Virus record (IMG/VR): IMGVR_UViG_3300042472_000036
Location: 1-30,200 of that record
DNA from: a virus
Reading direction: 5' to 3' (one strand)
DNA: 30,200 nucleotides
The first letter of the stretch is position 1; each line of letters opens with the position of its first letter. A model generated the notes under the pieces. The model saw only the letters and a list, made by a program, of their open reading frames with translations, did no database searches and was not told the DNA's origin. Of this stretch, positions 1 through 6,877 are shown piece after piece. The translations under genes and the position numbers were made by a program.

Positions 1-381
1 TCTCCAGCGATACCATTGTTAATGACGGTATGTTTATTCATAATTGTAGATGCTCTTCTTGAAGTTGTAAAGTCTTTTAAATCAAAAAACTTCTGCCCAA
101 AATTTTTAGCAAGATTATTTACAAAAGTTATTACATATAACGCTGTATTAATAGCATTTTTCTTTTTTGAAGATTTAGTATTAAGAGATTTTATAATAAT
201 GGTAACATCAGTTCCTTTGTTTTTAACAAAAATATTATCAATAGGATTGATTTGGTTAGAATTAAGAAGCATAGAGGAGAACTTCTATGAAATAACAGGA
301 AAGCGCATTGTAAGAGAGTTTATTAAAATGATTAACTTTGGCAAAGAATTAAAAAAAGAAATTCAAGATGAAAGTAAATAA
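1..381 (+). CDS. Holin-like membrane protein, 5' end outside window
   Basis: The reading frame is open to the left edge, so the true start probably lies upstream; a TTG at 16 and an ATG at 22 are the only starts inside near the edge. The visible protein has at least two or three hydrophobic segments: one right at the beginning (around LLMTVCLFIIVDALLEVV), one in the middle (YNAVLIAFFFF) and a third (FIIMVTSVPLFLTKILSIGLIW). It ends in a charged tail rich in Lys and Glu. This multi-helix layout with a short cytoplasmic tail is that of phage holins, which form lesions in the inner membrane and let endolysin reach the wall. It overlaps the endolysin gene by 14 bases and is followed by a spanin-like lipoprotein, so context strongly supports a lysis role. 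The exact holin family is not recognised. Confidence 0.7.
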   Translation, partial: SPAIPLLMTVCLFIIVDALLEVVKSFKSKNFCPKFLARLFTKVITYNAVLIAFFFFEDLVLRDFIIMVTSVPLFLTKILSIGLIWLELRSIEENFYEITGKRIVREFIKMINFGKELKKEIQDESK

Positions 382-817
382 AGATGGGTTATATCTTATA
401 GCTGAGTTTGAAGGGTTGTCTTTAAAGCCTTATATGTGTCCTGCTAAAAAAGCAACTATAGGTTACGGAAATTGCTATTATAAAGACGGTAGAAAAGTAA
501 CAATGCTAGATAATCCAATTACAAAAGAAGAGGCTTTAGAGTTATTAAAAGTAATAGTAGATAGTTTTACAAAACAAGTTGATAAGTTGGTTTCGACTCC
601 ATTAAATCAAAACCAAATAAACGCTGTAGTATCTTTCGCATATAATGTTGGTATTGGAAATATAAAGAATAGTACTCTTCTTAAGTTGATTAATAAAGAC
701 CATAATCAATTAGCAATTTCTAATGAGTTTTTAAAGTGGGTTAATGTAGGTGGCGAAAAGTCTAAGGGATTGGAGAGAAGAAGAATTAAGGAATCTCAAA
801 TATATTTTAAAAAATGA
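368..817 (+). CDS. Endolysin, GH24 (T4-type) phage lysozyme
   Basis: This 149-residue protein hydrolyses the glycan strands of peptidoglycan to release progeny. Near the N-terminus it shows EFEGLSLKPYMCPAKKATIG followed by YG. Aligned with T4 lysozyme (E11, D20, T26) this gives Glu15, Cys24 and Thr30, followed by the IGYG turn typical of GH24. Cys in place of the catalytic Asp is found in many phage lysozymes of this family. The C-terminal helical lobe contains LNQNQINAVVSFAYNVGIGN, a family hallmark, and ends with GLERRRIKE. There is no signal peptide, so export depends on the holin. It overlaps the holin gene upstream, and its stop TGA overlaps the next start (ATGA at 814), indicating translational coupling across the lysis cassette. 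Confidence 0.93.
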   Translation: MKVNKDGLYLIAEFEGLSLKPYMCPAKKATIGYGNCYYKDGRKVTMLDNPITKEEALELLKVIVDSFTKQVDKLVSTPLNQNQINAVVSFAYNVGIGNIKNSTLLKLINKDHNQLAISNEFLKWVNVGGEKSKGLERRRIKESQIYFKK

Positions 818-1284
818 GAAAGTATTTATTAATTATAGCAATAGTATTATTTGCTTCTTGCTCAGGAACTAAAAAAGTTTCTGAAACAAAAAAGGAAGTC
901 ACTAAAGATACTGTAAGAGAAACAATTAAAATTGTAAAAGTTGACTCAACTAGTTTAAATAAAATAACTAATGTAGATGAGAATGAAGATGTTTCTTATG
1001 AACCAGTAGACAAATCTTATCCAATGTACATAGAGGGAGTTCCTTACGAGAATGTTATTATAAAAAAAACAAAAAGAAATAAGTTTGTAGAAACTATAAA
1101 CGATGTAAAAGTTATTAAGGAGAAAGCAGAAGCTGTACTAGAACAAGGTAAAAAAAGCGTTGTTGAATCTGATAAGAAACTTTATAAAAAATACTCTACG
1201 TTTAATTATATGTGGGTATTATTAGTTATATTGATATTATACATTATATATAGAGTACATAACTTTTCAAGAATAAACTTTTAA
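814..1284 (+). CDS. Probable unimolecular spanin (lipoprotein with C-terminal membrane anchor)
   Basis: The 156-residue protein begins with a lipoprotein signal: basic MRK, hydrophobic LLIIAIVLF, then lipobox ASC with Cys16 as the likely lipidation site. The periplasmic stretch (about residues 17-131) is charged, rich in Lys, Glu and Val, and contains a probable helical or coiled segment near 95-125. The end holds a strong transmembrane segment at about 132-147 (MWVLLVILILYIIY) followed by a short basic tail. An outer-membrane lipid anchor plus an inner-membrane C-terminal helix is the design of u-spanins such as T1 gp11, which fuse the two membranes in the last step of lysis. Its position directly after holin and endolysin supports this. 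The function is inferred from architecture; no family-specific motif is recognised. Confidence 0.7.
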   Translation: MRKYLLIIAIVLFASCSGTKKVSETKKEVTKDTVRETIKIVKVDSTSLNKITNVDENEDVSYEPVDKSYPMYIEGVPYENVIIKKTKRNKFVETINDVKVIKEKAEAVLEQGKKSVVESDKKLYKKYSTFNYMWVLLVILILYIIYRVHNFSRINF

Positions 1285-1297
1285 AAAAAAATATAAA

Positions 1298-3478
1298 ATG
1301 GCAAGAATAAATAGAACTGACTTATATGTATATGATGGTGTTGTAAGCGACAACGATTACATTATAGGTAGTGATGGAGATACTGTTGGTGCAAAGACCA
1401 AGAGTTACAAAATGAAAGATGTTCGTGACTTCTTATTAGCAGGTTTATCTCCTACTGTTGGAGGAACTATGCAATATACTGAATACACTTACAACGGAAT
1501 ATTAACTAGCCCAGCAGCGGTATTAAACGCACTTAATCCAGTGTTTGTAGTATTGCCATATCATATAGTAGTAGTTAGTGTAAATGGCGATAAATACATA
1601 TTAAAATCACAGAACGTAACAGTAGGTGTTGGTCAAACTCCATTGTCTGATTCTAATTTTATCTTATTAAGAGGAGATGTTAGTTTAGGAGATGGTCTTG
1701 ATATTTTAAAAGGATACAATGTAGCTACAAAAAAGCACGAATTTTACTCTTTAAAATCTACTAGTTTAAATTTATCTAAAGAAACAATATCATCTATTGA
1801 AACTGGAAATATTCTAGTTGAAATGAAAACTGATATTAATTTGAATATCGGTGTAGGAAGTGAAAATGTTTACAAGGGATATAACGCAGTTAATAGTAAA
1901 CATGAATTTAAAGGAATTAAAGATAGTGTTTCACTAGACGTTAGTTCTGATACAACAGATGTATCTATTGAGATTAAAGAGAATTTAATTAGTACAGCGA
2001 CTGGATCTGCTAAAAGTGTTTATGGTTCATTTAATAACTCTACAAAGAAACATTCTGTAAAAGGAATATCAACAAACACTTTGGTATTGTCTGAGTCTAG
2101 CGGAAGTATTTTTATAGACCTTCCAGAAGATGCTAGTGCTAAGTTCTTTTACGTTAATGAGAATTACCCAACAACTGATGGAAATGGTTCTGAAGCAAAA
2201 CCATATAAATATCTTAAACAAGCATTTGATGCGTTTAAAGGAAGTGGAACTATATTAGCTCCTCAATATGCTGGAGTTGGAACTATTAGATTACTTAGTA
2301 ATATTAATGTTAATTCATTAGCTGTAGATGCTACTTACGGAATGACATACGTTTCAATAAATAAGTTGAAATTAAATGGTGGTGGATTTACTTTGACTTA
2401 TAAAGGAGTTCAGGATTACTTTATATCTACAGAGTATTTAGTCGGATTAGATTCAAAAACTACAAATAGTAAATTGGACAATCAAATACAAATGACATTT
2501 GAAGATGTAACTATTGCATCTGAAGTTACTCATAAGGTAGTAAGACATTTAAACTACACGTCTCCTACGACTACTGGACCTCAAAACACATCTGGAATGT
2601 CATTTACAAATTGTAAAATAATTGACTATGCTTATCTTGCTGATTCAGTAAGTTATGGAGAAACTTCTGTATCTCACTTTGGAATACTTGTTAAAGCTCA
2701 AAATTCATTACCTACAACAAATTATAATGTTTATTTGGAAAATATAAATTGGAATGGAGAAGGTGCTTTTACTGTAAATGGATTAGAGATTCAAGGAAGT
2801 TCTTCTACTATTTTGTATGCAAAAAACACAACATTATCTATAACTAATTTTAATATATACTTCAATCCATTCTATATTAATTACCAAACTATTGCAGGAA
2901 GTGTTTATTCTACTAAAAATGATTTGAGTTTTATAAAGTCAGAAAATACTGGAAGTGTTGGTAATCAATATAAATCTAAAAACTACATTGGTATTCGTGA
3001 CTTCAAAGAGACAAGTCAAGATGCTATAAGTGGCGGTTCTAAAATGGGAGGATGTGCTTCTTTTTATTGGGCTGTTGGAGCTGCTGATATTGAGATTTAT
3101 ACTGGGAGATTTTTATCTGAAAAGGTAAATAACTTGACACTTACAGACATTAGCACTAATGGAGTTCTTTTTAGTGATTTTAATTGTGATTTATTAGAGA
3201 TTGCTGATGCAACTTATGGTGCATTTAGATATACTGGAACAGTTCCTGTTTCTAGAATATTTTATAACGTAACAGGTTCTTCTATAAAGAATATCAAGCA
3301 AAATGCTAGTTTACAATATGTTTATCCAACTGCTCCTTATGCGAATATTAATAGCACATACTTTGCTAACATTAGTGGTATTCAATATGCAAACAATACA
3401 GCAGCACTTGCTGGAGGATTAGTTCCTGGATGTTACTATTATAACTCATCAACAAACGTAGTAACAGTAGTAGTATAA
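1298..3478 (+). CDS. Tail fibre / spike protein with internal repeats and probable beta-helix
   Basis: The 726-residue protein probably binds the host surface. Residues 1-50 carry a short N-terminal module (NDYIIGSDGDTVGAKTKSYK) of the kind that attaches fibres to virions in Bacteroidota phages. Residues 129-278 contain three diverged copies of a roughly 50-residue unit with the core KGYN-x4-KHEF-x-GIK. From about residue 283 (FFYVNENYPTTDGNGSEAKP, then YKYLKQAFDA) the sequence looks like the entry of a right-handed pectate-lyase-type beta-helix, rich in Thr, Ser, Asn and Gly with regular hydrophobic spacing. Catalytic residues for a polysaccharide lyase or hydrolase cannot be named by eye. 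The stop codon overlaps the next ATG by one base. The gene sits between lysis and packaging genes. Confidence 0.75.
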   Translation: MARINRTDLYVYDGVVSDNDYIIGSDGDTVGAKTKSYKMKDVRDFLLAGLSPTVGGTMQYTEYTYNGILTSPAAVLNALNPVFVVLPYHIVVVSVNGDKYILKSQNVTVGVGQTPLSDSNFILLRGDVSLGDGLDILKGYNVATKKHEFYSLKSTSLNLSKETISSIETGNILVEMKTDINLNIGVGSENVYKGYNAVNSKHEFKGIKDSVSLDVSSDTTDVSIEIKENLISTATGSAKSVYGSFNNSTKKHSVKGISTNTLVLSESSGSIFIDLPEDASAKFFYVNENYPTTDGNGSEAKPYKYLKQAFDAFKGSGTILAPQYAGVGTIRLLSNINVNSLAVDATYGMTYVSINKLKLNGGGFTLTYKGVQDYFISTEYLVGLDSKTTNSKLDNQIQMTFEDVTIASEVTHKVVRHLNYTSPTTTGPQNTSGMSFTNCKIIDYAYLADSVSYGETSVSHFGILVKAQNSLPTTNYNVYLENINWNGEGAFTVNGLEIQGSSSTILYAKNTTLSITNFNIYFNPFYINYQTIAGSVYSTKNDLSFIKSENTGSVGNQYKSKNYIGIRDFKETSQDAISGGSKMGGCASFYWAVGAADIEIYTGRFLSEKVNNLTLTDISTNGVLFSDFNCDLLEIADATYGAFRYTGTVPVSRIFYNVTGSSIKNIKQNASLQYVYPTAPYANINSTYFANISGIQYANNTAALAGGLVPGCYYYNSSTNVVTVVV
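1682..2131 (+). repeat. Three diverged protein repeats within the tail fibre gene
   Basis: Residues 129-178, 184-229 and 233-278 of the fibre protein repeat a unit of about 46-50 residues. The common pattern is a Gly-rich start, then V/I-Y/L-x-G-Y/S-N/F, four residues, K-H-E/S-F/V, a G-I-K or similar turn, and a Ser/Thr-rich beta strand ending in an acidic residue. The copies are diverged at the DNA level, so this is an old protein duplication and not a recent tandem array. It may form a shaft of stacked beta modules. Confidence 0.7.
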
Positions 3479-3693
3479 TGGACATAATTAGAAAGATTAG
3501 TATAGGGGCAGATTTGAAGTCTGCCCTTCACTACCAAGTAGGAAGTACAGTTTTAAAAGATAAGACTGTATCTGACATAGTAAGAAATGACAACTTCTTT
3601 GATGTATATTTGCAAGACGATGACCATAAAGTTAAGTGGAAATCGTTTAATGTAAATTCAATTAGTCATATAGAATATAATACAAAGGAGTAA
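3478..3693 (+). CDS. Small conserved phage protein, function unknown
   Basis: The 71-residue protein starts MDIIRKISIGADLKSALHYQ and ends with NSISHIEYNTKE. It has no signal peptide or membrane segment and is predicted by eye to be mixed alpha/beta, with a WKSFN motif near residue 55. Its ATG overlaps the stop of the fibre gene (TAATG) and it lies three bases before the next gene, so it is translated as part of the same late operon. Its place just upstream of the terminase could suggest a packaging or assembly role, and a small terminase cannot be excluded, but nothing in the sequence shows this. I recall similar short proteins next to terminase genes of Bacteroidota phages; the function is not known to me. 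Confidence 0.75.
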   Translation: MDIIRKISIGADLKSALHYQVGSTVLKDKTVSDIVRNDNFFDVYLQDDDHKVKWKSFNVNSISHIEYNTKE

Positions 3694-3696
3694 AAT

Positions 3697-4248
3697 ATGA
3701 AGAGTCCACTTTATTTCATCATTAGACCATTAAGAAACCAAGAGTATATAAACAAACTTGAAAGCGGATTAATAGTTAACACATCAATAGAAGACCATAC
3801 ATACACTCAGAGAATGGCTGTAGTAATAATGACTCCTATTGATTATAAAGGAGAAATAAAGGAAGGAGATACAATTGTAGTTCAGCACAACACATTTAGA
3901 ACTCAATATGACAATCAAGGATTCCCTAGACCTTCAATGTATAAGATAACAGAAAATTTATATTACATAGAGGAAAGTTTGATATACGGAATTATATATA
4001 ATGATTCTGAATTAAAGGCTTTAGACCCATTTTGTTTTGTAACTCCATTTGATGAGGATACAAAGTTTGAGGGAACTATAGAGGTGGAGAGAGAGGGTAA
4101 ATTATACGCAACTCCAAAGACACTTATAGAGCAAGGATTTAAAGATGGGGATGTGGTATTTTTTAAGAGAGATAGTGAGTACGAGTTTAACATACATAAT
4201 ACTAGATTGTATTTAATGAATCATAACAGAATCTTATGCAAGGTTTAA
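3697..4248 (+). CDS. Conserved late protein, possible GroES-like co-chaperonin fold
   Basis: The 183-residue soluble protein seems to hold two beta-rich halves. The first has VVIMTPIDYKGEIKEGDTIV, the second FKDGDVVFFKRDSEYEFNIH followed by a closing LYLMNHNRILCKV. The x-V-x-G-D-x-V/I turn in each half and the terminal I-L-x-K-V strand resemble GroES-type beta-barrels, and phages such as T4 (gp31) encode their own co-chaperonin to fold the capsid protein. No GroES mobile-loop motif can be pointed to, so this is a weak structural analogy. The gene overlaps the terminase gene by 13 bases, linking it to head assembly or packaging. If not a co-chaperonin, it is an unassigned conserved protein of this module. 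Confidence 0.6.
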   Translation: MKSPLYFIIRPLRNQEYINKLESGLIVNTSIEDHTYTQRMAVVIMTPIDYKGEIKEGDTIVVQHNTFRTQYDNQGFPRPSMYKITENLYYIEESLIYGIIYNDSELKALDPFCFVTPFDEDTKFEGTIEVEREGKLYATPKTLIEQGFKDGDVVFFKRDSEYEFNIHNTRLYLMNHNRILCKV

Positions 4249-6869
4249 GTAAAGACATAGAGATTGCTGTAGATATAACGATAGAGGGATTAGAATATCC
4301 TATTGATACATCTGCTGTGGATTCTGACAAGCTAAAGAGCATTGTAAAAGCAAAAACAGATTCTTTTAAATACACGAAGGAACTTCTCTTAAAGTGGCAA
4401 AACTCAAATAACGCACCTTCAGAGGAAAAACTAAAGCTGTATGTTGGTAGATTAGTATCAGCAGGAGATATGTCCTTAAACGTGCTTAGAAGTGCATTGA
4501 GAGAGAGGATTGATTATGCAGACCTAGACCCATCGAAACACGCTGCTGCTATTAGTGCAAAACCAATTATTCATCAGGCTATTGTGGAGATAGATTCTTC
4601 TCTTATTGAATTGAGATTACAATTAGATGCTGATGCTATAAATTTAAAGGATAATGAATTTAAAAGAGGTTATCCTGAGAAGTTTGCTAATGGAGAATTG
4701 TTTCCATTAAAGAACTATTATAAGAGTTGGTATGTAGAGGAAAACGATTCTGTGTGTATATGTCCTTTTGGAACTAGAGGAGAAGTTATCGAATTAGACA
4801 ACTTAAAGATTACTATTCCAGAAGTTCCTAAAGATAAAAAGAAAATATTATTTCACGATAAGAAAAAGAAAGATCAATACTGGGAAAGATTAGATGTTCC
4901 AAACGGATTATCTCCTGAGAATGAAGATGCTTATGCTTCTTACGTAGTAGAGGAATATAGAAGAAGAAGAGAAGGAGTTTGGTTTTATAACAACGGAGAA
5001 CCTGTGTACATAACTGGAAGCCACTACTTTGCTTTACAATGGGTAAAGATGGAGGATAGTGGAGGATACATGGATTTTAGATATGCTCAAAGAGATATGT
5101 TTTATTTCTCAAGAGCTTGTATTGTAGATACTAGATGTTTAGGAGAGATGTTTGTTAAGTCAAGAAGAACTGGTTTTACATATCAGATTATATGTGAGAT
5201 GCTTAATGATAGTACATCAACAATAAACTCTAGACTTGGTATCACATCTAAATCAGATAGTGATGCTGAAAAGGCTTTCTCTAAATTTTCATATGGATTT
5301 TTAAATCTACCATTCTTTTTTCAACCAGTTGTTAAGGGAACATTAGATTCTAAGAAGTTATTAGAGTTTGCAAAACCAAGCGATAGAAGTAAAGCAGCAA
5401 AGAAGAAACAAGATACAAATACAGATGGATATTTAAATACACTTATAGATTACCTTCCTACTGTAGAGAGTTCTTATGATGGTCAGAAGATGTTTAGATA
5501 TTTAGCTGATGAGGCTTCTAAATGGGTTCGTGGAGCTAACTTTGAAAAGCATTGGGGTCAAGTATCCCCTACATTTGATGAGGGTGGTAAGATTGTAGGA
5601 AAAGCATTTGTAGGTTCTACAGTAAATGCAATGAGTAAAGGTGGTTCTGAATTTAAGTCTTTATACTTGGCATCTGATGTAAAGAAAAGAGATAAGACTA
5701 CAGATAGAACACCAAGTGGTTTATATTCATTCTTTCTACCAGCTCATAAGAATATGACTGAGTTTACAGATATTTATGGAGTATGTCACGAGACAGTAGA
5801 TAAAGGAGAGTCTTTTACAAATGTTAATGGAGTTAGAAAGACAGTTGGATCTATTGCGTATTTAGAAGCTAAAAGAAAAGCTAAGAGGAAAGAAAATGAC
5901 GTTGCTTATAATGAGGAGCTTAGAGCATTTCCAATGACCACTGATGAAGCATTTAGAGATGAATTGCTAAAGGCTTTATTTAATGTTGAGAAAATAAATG
6001 AGCAGAAATTATTTAACGATAGCATAAATGTAAATAATGATATTGTTAGAGGAAGATTTGCTTGGAAAAATGGAATACCAGATACAACTGTAGAATGGCA
6101 TCCTGATAATAATGGTAGGTTTCTAGTTTCTTGGATACCACCAGTAGATTTCAGAAATAGATTTGAATCTAAAAATGGATTTGGAGGATATAGTAAGTCT
6201 CCATTAAATGATGATATAGGTGCATTTGGATGTGACCCTTATGATATATCAGGAACTGTAGAAGGAGTATCTGCTTCAGGACATTATAACGAAGAAACGA
6301 GCAGAGCATCTAAAGGAGCTTTACATGGACTAACTGGTTTTACAATGAAAGACGCACCTAGTAATGCGTTCTTTTTAGAGTATGTAGCAAGACCATCTAC
6401 AGCAGAAATATTCTTTGAGGATGTTCTTATGGCTTGTGTATTCTATGGTATGCCGATATTAGTTGAGAACAATAAGCCTCGTTTACTATACCATTTTAAG
6501 AACAGAGGTTATCGTAACTTTGCAATTACTAGATTTGACAAAGCAGCCAATAGATTATCTCCTACTGAGAAAGAAATTGGAGGTATGCCTAACTCATCTG
6601 AAGACGTAAAACAAATACATGCATCTGCTATTGAAGCGTATATTGACAAATATGTTGGAATGAATCACGAGACTGAAGACTATGGTAATATGCCATTTAA
6701 TAACACTCTTGATGATTGGATGAAGTTTGATATAAATAATAGAACTAAATTTGATGCTGCTATCAGTTCGGGTTTAGCTATAATGGCTGTTAATAGAAAG
6801 TTATATTCTAGTCATTCTGAATCGAAACCAATTGTAGTGAATATTAAAAGATACAACAACAATAGATAA
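4236..6869 (+). CDS. terL: Terminase large subunit (packaging ATPase-nuclease)
   Basis: The 877-residue protein pumps DNA into the prohead and cuts the concatemer. An N-terminal helical extension (about 1-130) precedes the ATPase domain. The Walker A-like segment is K308-S-R-R-T-G-F-T-Y316, a deviant P-loop like T4's SRQLGKTT but without the lysine after Gly. Walker B is YLADEA, with D425-E426. The C-terminal RNase H-like nuclease begins near FGCDPYDISG (Asp667) and has further acidic positions near DDWMKFD (826-832). The length is above that of most TerL proteins, as in crAss-like phages. The start overlaps the upstream gene by 13 bases and the portal follows after nine bases, the usual terminase-portal order. 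Confidence 0.93.
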   Translation: MQGLSKDIEIAVDITIEGLEYPIDTSAVDSDKLKSIVKAKTDSFKYTKELLLKWQNSNNAPSEEKLKLYVGRLVSAGDMSLNVLRSALRERIDYADLDPSKHAAAISAKPIIHQAIVEIDSSLIELRLQLDADAINLKDNEFKRGYPEKFANGELFPLKNYYKSWYVEENDSVCICPFGTRGEVIELDNLKITIPEVPKDKKKILFHDKKKKDQYWERLDVPNGLSPENEDAYASYVVEEYRRRREGVWFYNNGEPVYITGSHYFALQWVKMEDSGGYMDFRYAQRDMFYFSRACIVDTRCLGEMFVKSRRTGFTYQIICEMLNDSTSTINSRLGITSKSDSDAEKAFSKFSYGFLNLPFFFQPVVKGTLDSKKLLEFAKPSDRSKAAKKKQDTNTDGYLNTLIDYLPTVESSYDGQKMFRYLADEASKWVRGANFEKHWGQVSPTFDEGGKIVGKAFVGSTVNAMSKGGSEFKSLYLASDVKKRDKTTDRTPSGLYSFFLPAHKNMTEFTDIYGVCHETVDKGESFTNVNGVRKTVGSIAYLEAKRKAKRKENDVAYNEELRAFPMTTDEAFRDELLKALFNVEKINEQKLFNDSINVNNDIVRGRFAWKNGIPDTTVEWHPDNNGRFLVSWIPPVDFRNRFESKNGFGGYSKSPLNDDIGAFGCDPYDISGTVEGVSASGHYNEETSRASKGALHGLTGFTMKDAPSNAFFLEYVARPSTAEIFFEDVLMACVFYGMPILVENNKPRLLYHFKNRGYRNFAITRFDKAANRLSPTEKEIGGMPNSSEDVKQIHASAIEAYIDKYVGMNHETEDYGNMPFNNTLDDWMKFDINNRTKFDAAISSGLAIMAVNRKLYSSHSESKPIVVNIKRYNNNR

Positions 6870-6877
6870 CATAAAAA

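Noticed and set aside
1-12. Twelve-base match between the left edge and the portal gene end (near 9249)
   Set aside because: Short, inside coding sequence at both places and without extended similarity; probably chance.
1682-2131. Fibre repeats as a CRISPR-like or DNA tandem array
   Set aside because: Similarity is at protein level only; unit length and bases vary and the frame is intact.
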